From Pseudocolwellia agarivorans (GTDB taxonomy: Bacteria; Pseudomonadota; Gammaproteobacteria; Enterobacterales; Alteromonadaceae), in assembly GCF_002000085.1 (NCBI RefSeq), contig NZ_MUZU01000002.1, positions 554,224 through 618,223 of the forward strand: DNA of 64,000 bases, written 5' to 3'. The notes under the pieces were generated by a model. That model ran no database searches. It was not told where the DNA came from and worked only from the letters and a program-made list of their open reading frames with translations. Below, one piece after another: positions 9,372-19,877 of the stretch (positions within the stretch are counted from its first letter, which is position 1; each line of letters starts with the position of its first letter). A program made the translations under genes and the position numbers.

Positions 9372-11432
9372 TTACTTCAACACCGATAACAAATTACTGT
9401 AATTATCAGTCCATACCAATTCGTTTGCATTCGGCCATTGTGACTGTAAGCGTTTCACCTTCGTATTTCTTATAAACGACTTATTATTTGTTACCACAAC
9501 CCATTCTGTTTGAGTAACCTCTTTCTCCGTCGCTTTGGTTTTAAAATACAGGGCTGAATAGTTACTATTTTTAGCAAGCCCTTTTACTAATGCCGTTAAA
9601 TCTAAATGACTATTAGATACATGAATCGCTAATACTCCATCCGCTTTTAAATGCTTAAAGTACAGTTCAAACGCTTCGGTTGTTAGTAAATGCGCAGGTA
9701 CTGAATCGCCAGAAAAAGCATCAATCACCAATACATCAAAATTATTAATGGTTCCGTTATCTAGCTCTTTTTGCAGCGTTACACGGCCATCACCTAAAAC
9801 TACTTCGACATTCGCCCTACTCTGTTCAATATACGTAAAGTATTGTCGCGCCATGCGTTCAACGTTTGGGTTTAGTTCGTAAAAGGTATAATTATCGCCT
9901 CTACGTCCGTAAGTGGCTAATGTGCCAGCGCCTAGGCCAACTAATCCTACATTCATAGTAGGTGTTAAAAACAAATGCTGAAGTGCTAGTGCTACGCCTG
10001 TATTTTCACGGTAGTAACTCATTGGGATATGGGCTAGGTTTTCGTTTTGCGATTGTGTGCCGTGCGAGGTTGTCCCATCAATTAATCGGCGTTCAACAAT
10101 GCCGTTAACTTCAACGTCTTTCACACTTAAAATACCGTAAAAATTTCGACTGAGTTCTACGGTATTTTCTTTAAATTGTTGATTCAGCGATACAAAGCCC
10201 ACCACAAGTAAAATAGCAAAAACACCACAAGAGCTAGCAATAAGTGTTGTGAATTTTTCAGCCTTATTATTCGAAAAGCTTTTCAATATATAAGTACACA
10301 AACCCAGTAATATAAATACCGCCACTAAGGCGATGGGAAACTCTAAAAACTGAGTGAAAAATCGTTGCGCAACAAAAGCAACAAAGGCGCTACCTAAAAA
10401 ACCACCCAACGACATATTTAAATAGAATAAGGTTAGTCTGTCGGTAGACGGTTTTAGCTTAACTAATTCACCATGACAGATCATACAAGACGACAATAAA
10501 ATCCCCGAATAAATAAGTACTTGAGATAAAATATCGAACTGAGATCCGATAAAAAACATAAGTAAACCAGCAAATGAACTCAGTACAAATAAAATGTACC
10601 AATACCAACGCACGTACCATTTAGGGCTATGAAAACTAATAATAAAAGTTAATAAATATAAACTTAGTGGAAGTATCCATAAAAAAGGAACTGGCGGAAT
10701 GTTTTGTGTCATCGCATTGGTAATAGACACTAATAAAATAACACCTACAGCAGATAAGGCCAGCCATAATAACCAATCAAGTTTAAAGGCTTTTATATGA
10801 GTAACATCAGCTTCTTCGCTACTTTCTTGTAACGGGGAAACACCCGACACTAACCTGAATAATTGCACGCAAAAAGCGATAAGCAATACCACTAATAAAA
10901 TGTAACCCGCCGACCAATACATCAACTGATTAGGTAAGCTAAATAATGGTTCAAATATAAACGGGTAACTCAATAACGCCAGCAAAGAACCTATATTAGA
11001 AAGGGAATACAGCTTATAAGGGGTAAAATCAGCTTTAGTGGCATACACATAACTTAACCATTTTTGTACTAGCGGACCGGTAGACGAAAGTAAAAAATAA
11101 GGCACGCCAATAGACAACACTAACAACTGTAAAATATCGCTTAAAGGAGCTAATTGATTAAACTCGCTAAGTTGTTTTAGCCCTATCGGCATAAAAAACA
11201 AACTGGTAAATAAGGCTACTGCATGAATTGATACTTGAATCGACAAGCTTCTACATTTAGAAAGTATGTGTGCGTATAAATACCCTAACAATAAAAAGGC
11301 TTGAAAAAACAATAAACAAGCTGTCCAAATAGCCGCACCACCACCAAATAATGGCAATATTAATTTAGCTATAAGGGGCTGAACTTGAAAGAGTAAAAAA
11401 GCACTTAAAAATATAATGAATAAATACAACAT
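9372..11432 (-). CDS. Fused membrane / spermidine-synthase-like protein
   Basis: 686 aa. Residues 1 to about 420 form a dozen or so hydrophobic helices with short loops, resembling the transporter-like half of the 'fused MFS/spermidine synthase' family. Residues about 430-686 are a Rossmann-fold domain like polyamine aminopropyltransferases: GLGAGTLATY (SAM/dcSAM loop), an acidic strand end at YELNP, GDGR, and DAFSGDSVP. Family members are widespread in bacteria but have no firm biochemical assignment; aminopropyl transfer is suggested only by homology. It stands alone between a terminator hairpin and the DUF1456 gene, 96 bases away. Confidence 0.8.
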   Translation of the reverse strand: MLYLFIIFLSAFLLFQVQPLIAKLILPLFGGGAAIWTACLLFFQAFLLLGYLYAHILSKCRSLSIQVSIHAVALFTSLFFMPIGLKQLSEFNQLAPLSDILQLLVLSIGVPYFLLSSTGPLVQKWLSYVYATKADFTPYKLYSLSNIGSLLALLSYPFIFEPLFSLPNQLMYWSAGYILLVVLLIAFCVQLFRLVSGVSPLQESSEEADVTHIKAFKLDWLLWLALSAVGVILLVSITNAMTQNIPPVPFLWILPLSLYLLTFIISFHSPKWYVRWYWYILFVLSSFAGLLMFFIGSQFDILSQVLIYSGILLSSCMICHGELVKLKPSTDRLTLFYLNMSLGGFLGSAFVAFVAQRFFTQFLEFPIALVAVFILLGLCTYILKSFSNNKAEKFTTLIASSCGVFAILLVVGFVSLNQQFKENTVELSRNFYGILSVKDVEVNGIVERRLIDGTTSHGTQSQNENLAHIPMSYYRENTGVALALQHLFLTPTMNVGLVGLGAGTLATYGRRGDNYTFYELNPNVERMARQYFTYIEQSRANVEVVLGDGRVTLQKELDNGTINNFDVLVIDAFSGDSVPAHLLTTEAFELYFKHLKADGVLAIHVSNSHLDLTALVKGLAKNSNYSALYFKTKATEKEVTQTEWVVVTNNKSFIRNTKVKRLQSQWPNANELVWTDNYSNLLSVLK

Positions 11433-11483
11433 GGCTTAACTTTCTAATGTTTGATTTTTGAATTTAAAGTAAAGAAGAAATAA

Positions 11484-11507
11484 AAAGCCTAATGGACATT
11501 AGGCTTT
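11484..11507 (-). terminator. Rho-independent terminator of the DUF1456 gene
   Basis: Perfect 11-bp stem AAAGCCTAATG / CATTAGGCTTT with a 2-base loop, followed on the minus strand by a T-rich run (TTTTTATTTC). It lies 22 bases beyond the stop codon. Confidence 0.8.
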
Positions 11508-11528
11508 AAATATTGAACCTGTTAAAAA

Positions 11529-12236
11529 TTACTCGCCCCAAATATCTTTAGGTTTAAGCTTTAACACTTTACGCTCTGGTTCAGGTTTTTTAGTTGCTTT
11601 AGGATTAACATACAACTTACTTGCATTCGGTGAAGCTGCATTGTAATTTTTGTCTATATTCTCTGGCGCATTATCAGACGTCCTATCCGCTTTTTTAGAC
11701 CAGCTTTTAGTACCACTATCAGAACGATTATTTTCTTTAGCTGGTGCATCTTGTTTTTTCGTATATTTTTCAGGGCGGCTAACATGGTATTTGTTATCTA
11801 AACCACGAATAAAGTTACGTAAAAACTGATCTTTACACACCTTATAATGTTTATGGTCTGACTTTCTGAAAAAAGCACCAAGCTCAGATTTACTAAAATT
11901 AAACTCTTCAGCTTTTACAATTTCAAGTATGTCTTCAGCTTTTAAGTTAAGGGCAATTTTTAACTTAGTTAAAATAATATTATTGGTAATTCTTTTTTCT
12001 GGCTGAGGTTGAGGACCGTCTTTCTTGCCTCTTTTCTCATTAATTAAACCATTCAAAAAAGTCGCTAACATTACGTCAGAACAATTAACATGAGCTGGAT
12101 CTTCTTCCTTTTTTAACCAATTGCTTACTTCTTCACGGGTAACCGTACTTTCAGCTAAAGCAAAAATGTTAATCATTTTTTGGTCGTTAAAATTAAACGT
12201 GTATCTAAGGCGACGTAAAATATCGTTATTGGTCAA
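11529..12236 (-). CDS. DUF1456 family protein (YehS-like) with basic C-terminal tail
   Basis: 235 aa. Two copies of the DUF1456 unit: residues about 1-70 (beginning TNNDILRRLRYTFN) and about 84-150 (beginning ITNNIILTKLKIALN), each with the LRxxLN-type helix and an aspartate/serine-rich turn. E. coli YehS (about 156 aa) has the same two units; the extra 80 residues here are polar, rich in Lys, Asn, Ser and Pro, and probably disordered. The function of the family is unknown. Monocistronic, with its own terminator. Confidence 0.8.
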   Translation of the reverse strand: MTNNDILRRLRYTFNFNDQKMINIFALAESTVTREEVSNWLKKEEDPAHVNCSDVMLATFLNGLINEKRGKKDGPQPQPEKRITNNIILTKLKIALNLKAEDILEIVKAEEFNFSKSELGAFFRKSDHKHYKVCKDQFLRNFIRGLDNKYHVSRPEKYTKKQDAPAKENNRSDSGTKSWSKKADRTSDNAPENIDKNYNAASPNASKLYVNPKATKKPEPERKVLKLKPKDIWGE

Positions 12237-12358
12237 AGGAGTATCCTAAAAAATAAATCAAATAACTGTCCTTAAAAATATAAGGTACAAGCTGAAAATT
12301 GCAAAAAGCTATTTTATCAGAATTTAAAATAGATAACTTCCAATAGATGTTATTTAAC

Positions 12359-13153
12359 TTATTTTAGAATGATTAAGTTATCTTGTTCATCGGGTATATC
12401 CGATAAGGTGATGGATTCCATAATGCGTTCTTGTGAGGCTAAAGCATGATTCGACCATTTTTTATGTTTATCAGAACGATCTACTCGGTGTCTAAAATCA
12501 ACCTCTAAAAAGCTATTCTCACTTAACGGTAAACAATAATAATCATTACGCGACAAACGGTTATTACGAACTTCTTGATAAAATACCCAATCGATTTGAT
12601 TAAAGCTTTTAATATAAGCTGCAGGAATCGGTGGCATCCCCCTATTTTCAATCCAACCTTTAATTTCTTCCTCTAATGCTTCTGCTTCAAATGGCCTAAA
12701 CATTTTACTTGACTGCTCTATAATTTCTTGACGAATTTTGGTGTTTTTCCCATCAGACCTATTATGATAATCTTCATATTCTTGAATCAAAAAGTTAGCT
12801 AAAGCTTGTTTATCTAATACATTTATTTTATCCGTCTGTTTAATACGTAATTGACAACTCAACATACCAAATTCATCACCTGGAATAATCGAGATAACAG
12901 GTACATACATCCAGTTTTCAGTCACGATACGCACAAATTTATGCTGTTCATATGTTTTGGCATTTTGCTCAAACCAACTAGTTGAAGTATGCGGAAAACT
13001 AACATCTACTTTATTGGGAACCGCCATAACATTACTGTCTGGTAATTGAAGTGTTAATTGTTTATCCCCCAAAATAAAGTGATGTGTAATGCATCGATTA
13101 AAATCAGGCCCGCCCACAAAACCACGACAAAAGCCTTTTATTAAGTGCATCAT
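12359..13153 (-). CDS. Uncharacterised protein, overlapping partner of the hydrolase gene
   Basis: 264 aa, not recognised. No signal peptide or membrane span is obvious. The first half looks beta-rich, the middle (about 120-185) is helical and charged, and a run near 205-225 is aromatic-rich (DYYCLPLSENSFLEVDF). Its start codon overlaps the stop of the upstream hydrolase gene (ATGA), so the two proteins are probably made together and may act as a pair. By position it could be an accessory, chaperone or immunity protein to the hydrolase, but nothing in its sequence proves this. Confidence 0.6.
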   Translation of the reverse strand: MMHLIKGFCRGFVGGPDFNRCITHHFILGDKQLTLQLPDSNVMAVPNKVDVSFPHTSTSWFEQNAKTYEQHKFVRIVTENWMYVPVISIIPGDEFGMLSCQLRIKQTDKINVLDKQALANFLIQEYEDYHNRSDGKNTKIRQEIIEQSSKMFRPFEAEALEEEIKGWIENRGMPPIPAAYIKSFNQIDWVFYQEVRNNRLSRNDYYCLPLSENSFLEVDFRHRVDRSDKHKKWSNHALASQERIMESITLSDIPDEQDNLIILK

Positions 13154-14337
13154 ATTCGACTATCACCTTTAGGTAGTGTATTAATAAATTTTCTTACTTT
13201 AGTTGCCGCAGGAATATTACCCAATAACTGCAATTGGTCTGCGTAGGAATTTAACCCTAAAAACGGTAACGTATGAGGGCTAATGCCAGGATCTGCTACT
13301 AGGTATTTACCAAATTTCATTGACCGTACCAAACTACTTGATGAAAGGTCGTTCGCACCTGCAATATTAGGTACTAAATCAAAGGGATTATTGCGTACTG
13401 AATGAATTTTCATCTTCATTCCATTCGCTATTTTTTTTAAGTGTGTCAGATTAGCCCCTGAGCCGTGTATTGCTACTTCTTGTGTTGTTAACGGTTTTCC
13501 ATAATAAATCCGATAATGTTCTAACGCTGCACAAAATATAATGGCGCCTTGACTATGTACCAACCATTTAACTTTTTTTCCTTGCTGACTATTTTGAGCT
13601 AAAATCGCGGCCAAATGCTGTGCATTATGAGATTTCTTCCCTTGCCGTTTATCAAAAGCACATTCTGCTAAATCTAAACATAAATTATCAGTAGGATTAT
13701 GAAACAATGTATAGGCTTTTATGCCATCACTTTGGTAAGCGGCATCTAAATGCGTGCCCATTAACCATGCAGCTTTATCTAATTCATTAAGCATTCCATT
13801 AACAGCAGCATGACTTGTATTAACTTGAGACGTTGGTGAAGGGTTTCTTTCCCATGCTCCTTCTAATGCTTTAAGTCCATCTTTATCCATGGCTTTATCA
13901 TAAGTTGCATATGTTAATCTATCGACTTCATACAGCATAGTACGCTCTGCTGAAAAGTTATTCTTCGGACCACTAAGTTGTCTATCAAATAACACATCCT
14001 CAATATCTATTTTATTAGACGATAAGGAATACCTAATCAAATAATGATAACTACGAAATGGGTATTGCGTACGCCATAAACGTTTTAGAGGGTTACGACT
14101 GTGTTTTAATGAATTTTTAGCATTGGGGTGTGCACAAATGTACTTAATTTCTTTTTCTACCATTTGTTGGTCAAAATCATTTAATTGCGACAGCATAGCT
14201 AGAGCTTGGCAGGTAAAATTGACTTTATTAAATGGGAAGTTTTGACTTAAATTTACACCGTATTTCTTACAAGAAATAGTATCTAATGCCATAAGTGATT
14301 GTGCGTTGATATTCGTGTCAAGCTTAGTCCAAGACAT
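13150..14337 (-). CDS. Alpha/beta-hydrolase-like protein with unusual N-terminal domain
   Basis: 395 aa. Around residues 245-255 the segment VHSQGAIIF matches the nucleophile elbow of lipases and esterases (x-H-S-x-G), preceded by a strand (KKVKWLV). A conserved HSVRNNPFDLVPN stretch near 325 could carry the acid or His of the triad. Before this domain, residues about 70-125 (RLWRTQYPFRSYHYLIRY, then a strand and RQL) resemble the RelE/ParE fold core. No signal peptide. AAGGAAA lies just upstream of the start. It is translationally coupled to the unknown gene downstream. A lipase-like toxin of an effector pair is one reading; a house-keeping hydrolase is equally possible. Confidence 0.55.
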   Translation of the reverse strand: MSWTKLDTNINAQSLMALDTISCKKYGVNLSQNFPFNKVNFTCQALAMLSQLNDFDQQMVEKEIKYICAHPNAKNSLKHSRNPLKRLWRTQYPFRSYHYLIRYSLSSNKIDIEDVLFDRQLSGPKNNFSAERTMLYEVDRLTYATYDKAMDKDGLKALEGAWERNPSPTSQVNTSHAAVNGMLNELDKAAWLMGTHLDAAYQSDGIKAYTLFHNPTDNLCLDLAECAFDKRQGKKSHNAQHLAAILAQNSQQGKKVKWLVHSQGAIIFCAALEHYRIYYGKPLTTQEVAIHGSGANLTHLKKIANGMKMKIHSVRNNPFDLVPNIAGANDLSSSSLVRSMKFGKYLVADPGISPHTLPFLGLNSYADQLQLLGNIPAATKVRKFINTLPKGDSRI

Positions 14338-14595
14338 AGTAATTTCCTTTTAAATTGATTCCATTGCCGATAGGGTAATATTTATGTTATTTAATGTAAA
14401 GAATAAGACCCTAACCGTTTCGTTCAAATGCTTTTTATATAATTAATGTTTTTACTCAAAAACTTTCTATCTATCTAAACTTTATGATCCATCTCATGCT
14501 AATATAACGCCGATTTTCAAACTTTTAACTGTCGGCTTTTAACGACAACTCTAAGTTTGAAACACCACTAAAATCACATATTTTATAGAGATGTT

Positions 14596-17500
14596 ATGAG
14601 CAAGAATACAAGCCTTTTCAATCCCGTATTAGCGAAAAGAAAAGGAAAAAATGCAGATAAAAAAACATGGACAAACTTACAAGGCAGTAGCTCAAGCTTA
14701 GCGATATATCACGGTGCATGTAATGCCGAGTCGCCTGTTTTACTGCTAACTCATGACACGCCATCAGCTATAAGGATTGAACAAGAGCTAAAAAGCTTAA
14801 ATACAAGTAAAGCCTTATCCATTTGCTTATTTCCTGATTGGGAAACGCTGCCTTACGATACTTTTTCTCCTCATCAAGACATTATTTCTCAACGCCTTGC
14901 TACTTTGTATCAACTTTCACGAATGGAAAGAGGTGTTGTAATCGTACCTGTGTGTACCTTGCTGCAACGTATTTCACCTAAAAAGTATCTTGATTTAAAC
15001 AGTTTAATTATTAAAAAAGGTGATAGAAAAGATCTTCATCAACTTAGACAAGAACTTGAAGCAAGTGGTTATCGTGCGGTAGACCAAGTAATGGAGCATG
15101 GTGAGTTTTGCGCTCGTGGTGCCATTATTGATTTATTCCCTATGGGAAGTAAAACACCGTTTAGATTAGATTTTTTTGATGATGAAATAGATGAAATTCG
15201 TTTATTTGATCCTGAAAGCCAACGCTCTAGCGACAAAGTTGACGGTATAGATTTATTACCTGCGCACGAATTTCCAACAGATAAAGACGGTATTAACTTA
15301 TTTAGAAGCCAATACCGCGAAATGTTTACGGGCAATATTCCTAAAGATTCAGTTTACCATCAAGTAAGTAACGGTATTTTACCCGCCGGTATTGAGTATT
15401 ATCTACCGCTGTTTTTTGATGAAACAAATACCTTGTGTGATTATTTATCTGAAAATACTTTAGTGATTATTTCTGGTGATATAGATAAAGCACAAACACA
15501 GTTCTGGGCCGATGCTCAATATAGATATGAAGACCGAAAATACAATACATCACGCCCATTACTTGCGCCTGAAAAACTTTTTTTAAATAGCGAAGAACTT
15601 TATAGCGCGATAAAACCTTACGATAGAATAGTTTTACAGGCTCAAAATACAGAGCAAACAACTGACGATACAGCAAATGAAGAGTCAACCAGCAAAGCAG
15701 GTACTATTCATTTCGACGTAAACACACTACCTGACTTAACCGTAGATCATAAACTAAAACAGCCTTTTGAATTGCTCACCCAATTCATGAAAAACAAAGA
15801 ATCCCCCGGTAAAATTTTATTTATTGCTGAAAGCCAAGGCCGCCGAGAAAGTGTTTTAGAATTATTACAACGCAACAATATAAAACCGAAAACATTTACA
15901 AATATCGACGCCTTTATTGAAAGCGATGACGTTATTGGTATAACTGTAAATGCCTTAACCCATGGTTTTATCTTTCAAAGTAAAGGCGTTGCGAAAAAGA
16001 ATGCTATCGCCCTTATTACCGAATCAGAATTACTTGGCGACAGAGTTCAACAAACACGCCGTAGAAATAAACAAAAAGATATTCAAGCTGACGCTTTATT
16101 TAAAAACTTAGCTGAACTATCAATCGGCCAACCTGTTGTGCATATCGACCATGGTATTGGTCGCTACTCAGGCTTAGAAACATTAGAAACAGGCGGCATG
16201 ACCACCGAATTTTTAATGTTAACTTATGCTAACGAATCAAAGCTTTACGTACCTGTTGGCTCGCTACATTTAATTAGTCGTTACTCAGGTACCGATGCCG
16301 AACATGCTCCTTTACACAAGTTAGGCACCGACAGTTGGAGTAAAGCGAAGAAAAAAGCCATTGAAAAAGTTAAAGACGTAGCTGCTGAATTATTAGATAT
16401 TTATGCCAAACGTGCCACCAATCACGGCTATACATTTAAACGCGACAAAGATGACTATCGCGCTTTTGCTGACAGCTTCGGCTTTGAAGAAACCCATGAC
16501 CAAGAGCAGGCAATTAATGCCGTAATTAGCGATATGCTTTCACCTAAAACCATGGACCGCTTAGTATGTGGTGATGTTGGCTTTGGTAAAACAGAAGTCG
16601 CTATGCGCGCCGCTTTTATCGCGGTTAACGACGGTAAACAAACAGCGATCCTTGTTCCAACTACTCTACTTGCACAACAACATTACGAAAACTTTAGAGA
16701 CCGTTTTGCTAATTGGCCAGTCTCTATCGAAGTATTATCTCGTTTTAAAACCGCTAAAGAACAAAACGCTGTTATCGCTAAAGTAGAGTCTGGTGAAATA
16801 GATATTTTAATTGGTACTCATAAGCTTTTACAAAACAGTATCAAATATAAAGATTTAGGTTTATTAGTTGTTGATGAAGAACATCGCTTTGGCGTTAAAC
16901 AAAAAGAAAAAATTAAACAACTGCGTAGCAATGTTGATATTTTAACATTAACCGCAACCCCTATTCCTAGAACATTAAATATGGCTATGGGCGGCATGCG
17001 CGATTTATCAATTATTGCTACACCACCAGCCAAACGTTTAGCCGTAAAAACCTTTGTAAGACAAAGAGACGATGCGCTGATTCGTGAATCAATACTGCGC
17101 GAAACAGTACGTGGTGGCCAAGTTTACTTTTTACATAACAACGTAGACACCATAGAAAAAACTGCAGCAGACATTCAAATTTTAGTGCCTGAAGCACGTA
17201 TTATTGTTGCCCATGGTCAAATGGGAGAGCGTGACTTAGAACGTGTAATGAGCGACTTTTATCATCAACGTTACAATGTACTTTTATGTACCACCATTAT
17301 TGAAACCGGTATCGATGTACCAAGTGCCAACACTATCATAATGGACCGAGCCGACCGTTTAGGTTTAGCTCAGCTTCATCAACTTAGAGGCCGCGTAGGT
17401 CGTTCGCATCACCAAGCTTATGCTTATTTATTAACGCCCCATGAAAAAGCCATGACCAAAGATGCCAAAAAGCGATTAGACGCTATCGCATCACTTGAAG

Positions 17501-18120
17501 ATTTAGGTGCTGGTTTTACACTAGCCACACACGATTTAGAAATACGTGGTGCCGGAGAATTATTAGGTGAAGATCAAAGTGGTTCTATGAGCCAAATAGG
17601 TTTTAGTTTATACATGGAAATGCTTGATCAAGCGGTTTCTTCACTCAAAGACGGTAAAGAGTTATCGCTAGACCAAGTGATGCGTAATCAAACAGAAATT
17701 GAGCTACGAGTTCCCGCTTTATTACCTGACGATTATATTTTTGATATAAGTTTACGCTTAAGTATTTATAAACGTATTGCCAGCTGTAAAAACAAACAAG
17801 AATTAGACGAAATTCAGGTTGAACTCATCGATCGATTTGGCTTATTACCACAACCTGCAAAGAATCTTGTTCACATTGCTAAACTTCGTCTTAAAGCACA
17901 AAAAATTGGTATTTCAAGAATCGAAGCCCATGACTCAGGCGGTTCAATTGAATTTAGCGACGACACTAAAGTTGACCCCATGCAAATTATTAAACTTATT
18001 CAGCAAAAAAATACCATATATAAAATGGACGGAGCTAACAAACTTAAATTTATTCAAAAAACTGAAGACAGTAAATCTCGATTTATACTAATAGCCACTA
18101 TTTTAAATGAGTTAGCTTAG
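14596..18120 (+). CDS. mfd: Transcription-repair coupling factor Mfd
   Basis: 1174 aa, close to the E. coli length of 1148. Order: UvrB-like N-terminal domains (residues about 1-350, LFPDWETLPYD and GAIIDLFP typical), the CarD-like RNA polymerase interaction domain (about 510-570, IGQPVVHIDHGIGRY), a SF2 translocase with Walker A GDVGFGKTEVAMRAA, DEEHRFG box and the GRVGRSHHQAYAYLL motif VI, then the C-terminal TRCF domain. It displaces stalled RNA polymerase and recruits UvrA. Divergent from the hydrolase gene across 258 bases; csiV follows 121 bases later. Confidence 0.98.
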   Translation: MSKNTSLFNPVLAKRKGKNADKKTWTNLQGSSSSLAIYHGACNAESPVLLLTHDTPSAIRIEQELKSLNTSKALSICLFPDWETLPYDTFSPHQDIISQRLATLYQLSRMERGVVIVPVCTLLQRISPKKYLDLNSLIIKKGDRKDLHQLRQELEASGYRAVDQVMEHGEFCARGAIIDLFPMGSKTPFRLDFFDDEIDEIRLFDPESQRSSDKVDGIDLLPAHEFPTDKDGINLFRSQYREMFTGNIPKDSVYHQVSNGILPAGIEYYLPLFFDETNTLCDYLSENTLVIISGDIDKAQTQFWADAQYRYEDRKYNTSRPLLAPEKLFLNSEELYSAIKPYDRIVLQAQNTEQTTDDTANEESTSKAGTIHFDVNTLPDLTVDHKLKQPFELLTQFMKNKESPGKILFIAESQGRRESVLELLQRNNIKPKTFTNIDAFIESDDVIGITVNALTHGFIFQSKGVAKKNAIALITESELLGDRVQQTRRRNKQKDIQADALFKNLAELSIGQPVVHIDHGIGRYSGLETLETGGMTTEFLMLTYANESKLYVPVGSLHLISRYSGTDAEHAPLHKLGTDSWSKAKKKAIEKVKDVAAELLDIYAKRATNHGYTFKRDKDDYRAFADSFGFEETHDQEQAINAVISDMLSPKTMDRLVCGDVGFGKTEVAMRAAFIAVNDGKQTAILVPTTLLAQQHYENFRDRFANWPVSIEVLSRFKTAKEQNAVIAKVESGEIDILIGTHKLLQNSIKYKDLGLLVVDEEHRFGVKQKEKIKQLRSNVDILTLTATPIPRTLNMAMGGMRDLSIIATPPAKRLAVKTFVRQRDDALIRESILRETVRGGQVYFLHNNVDTIEKTAADIQILVPEARIIVAHGQMGERDLERVMSDFYHQRYNVLLCTTIIETGIDVPSANTIIMDRADRLGLAQLHQLRGRVGRSHHQAYAYLLTPHEKAMTKDAKKRLDAIASLEDLGAGFTLATHDLEIRGAGELLGEDQSGSMSQIGFSLYMEMLDQAVSSLKDGKELSLDQVMRNQTEIELRVPALLPDDYIFDISLRLSIYKRIASCKNKQELDEIQVELIDRFGLLPQPAKNLVHIAKLRLKAQKIGISRIEAHDSGGSIEFSDDTKVDPMQIIKLIQQKNTIYKMDGANKLKFIQKTEDSKSRFILIATILNELA

Positions 18121-18241
18121 TATTGATGATGACAAACTCAATTGTAAACAAAATGTAAATTTATTAGTAACTCTTTACCCTTGAACTTTGGTATTATTGT
18201 TAGATAACATAGCTTATAGCGTAGAAATTAAAGGAAACGAC

Positions 18242-19828
18242 TTGATTAGGAACATACTAAAAACAGCCAGTTTGATAGCATTGCTGCCCACATTAACATT
18301 GTCGTCAAGTGCTAATGCCGCTATTAGCTATTCAAACTCATGGTTTGAAATAGAAGTGATTTTATTTCGCCAAATTGACGATAAAAGTCAATTACAAGAA
18401 GTATTTCCTGAAACAAGTGTTCTGCCTACGCCTGAACATTTTATCGATCTTTTAGGTCCTTATTTATCCCCTAATATCGCTCAATTAAAAAATAGAATAC
18501 CAAGTTGTACTGAATTTTCGAATCAAAAAAATACTGAATTTACACTTAACCCTGTTGAAATTCAGTATCAAACCTTTGATGAAGCAATATTAGAAGATAT
18601 AGCAAACAACTTTTATCTTTTTAACAACGCCAATATTACAAAAGAGCTTAGTGAAATTACTTCACTTGCCCCTAATACAGTAATTGAAAGTGTAACTGAC
18701 GATACTCAAGGCGATCGAACGAACAATACTATTGATAGTACTCTGTTATTAAGTGAGCCAGGTATTATTGAAAAAGATAATGACGTTCAAGCAGCAGTTG
18801 AACAAATTGACCATACATTATCAACAACAGACAACCTCATTACATTACAAGAAGAGCTGACAGAACAAGCTCGTGAAGCGAATACTCAGCAACAATATAC
18901 GTTTTCTTCATTTGATGTACCGCAAGAATTTTGTCGTGTTCCCGAAGTGTTTTTTGATGACTACAAAAAAAATCATCCATACTTTTCTTATAATGATGTA
19001 TCGCTAGAAAGCACGCCACTATTATTCTCTGGTGAAGAAGACCTAACAACAGAGCAGCCTTATATAATTAATGAAGCCTCTCTACAACTAAACGACATAG
19101 TCAAACAACTTAAGCGTAGTAGAAACTTCAGACCTTTACTTCATATGGGGTGGAGACAAATAACAAGAACCAAAAGCGAAGCAATACCACTCAAATTATA
19201 TGCGGGTGAAAACTTAATGCAGCCTTATTATCAGGCGCTTGAAAACTACCAAGATGCAGTTAAGCAACAACAAAATAACCTTTTACTAGAAGAACAAGCT
19301 TTAATAGCGCAAAACGTTAATAATCAATTGATTGATGACAATACAACAAATAGTCACGAAGCACTGCAACAGCAACTTTTACAAAATAAAATAAGTAATA
19401 TTTTACAGCAAGCGCAAACCACTGAACCAACTATTGATAATGTGTTAAACAGCTTGAATACTAGTCCAAATGGCGTGGTTAATCCAATCAGTGATTTATT
19501 AATGACAGGCGGAGAAAATACGCTTGAGACCCCATTAATTGAACCACAAAAGCCACCGCAGTCTTGGACTATAGATGGCTTTTTAAAAGTAGAAGTAGAT
19601 CACTTTTTACATATTACTGCTGACTTTAATGTTATTAACATGTCGTTGGCAGAACAAGCAACTCAACAACTAGTATCTAAAGAACCTATTACATTAAAAT
19701 CAATTCGTTTTGAACAAAACAAACGTGTGCGTAGTAAAGAAATACACTACTTTGATCACCCATACATGGGCATGATTATTCAAATAAGACGCCATGAACA
19801 AAATCAACCGGAAGATGAAGCCGAATAA
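18242..19828 (+). CDS. csiV: CsiV-family periplasmic protein
   Basis: 528 aa from a TTG start at 18242, preferred over the earlier TTG at 18188 because AAGGAAA lies 4 bases upstream and a clean signal peptide follows (basic start, hydrophobic core, cleavage near SSANA-AI). The family hallmarks are at both ends: WFEIEVILFR just after the signal and a C-terminal IRFEQNKRVRSKEIHYFDH / GMIIQIRR block. Vibrio CsiV binds peptidoglycan and is needed for LpoA-PBP1a activity; the gene commonly follows mfd. The middle (about 150-480) is Asn/Gln/Thr-rich and much longer than usual, probably a flexible linker. Confidence 0.85.
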   Translation: MIRNILKTASLIALLPTLTLSSSANAAISYSNSWFEIEVILFRQIDDKSQLQEVFPETSVLPTPEHFIDLLGPYLSPNIAQLKNRIPSCTEFSNQKNTEFTLNPVEIQYQTFDEAILEDIANNFYLFNNANITKELSEITSLAPNTVIESVTDDTQGDRTNNTIDSTLLLSEPGIIEKDNDVQAAVEQIDHTLSTTDNLITLQEELTEQAREANTQQQYTFSSFDVPQEFCRVPEVFFDDYKKNHPYFSYNDVSLESTPLLFSGEEDLTTEQPYIINEASLQLNDIVKQLKRSRNFRPLLHMGWRQITRTKSEAIPLKLYAGENLMQPYYQALENYQDAVKQQQNNLLLEEQALIAQNVNNQLIDDNTTNSHEALQQQLLQNKISNILQQAQTTEPTIDNVLNSLNTSPNGVVNPISDLLMTGGENTLETPLIEPQKPPQSWTIDGFLKVEVDHFLHITADFNVINMSLAEQATQQLVSKEPITLKSIRFEQNKRVRSKEIHYFDHPYMGMIIQIRRHEQNQPEDEAE

Positions 19829-19877
19829 GCTTTAAATTCTCATAGTATCCACCTAAAGCAATAAAGAGTAATAAGCA

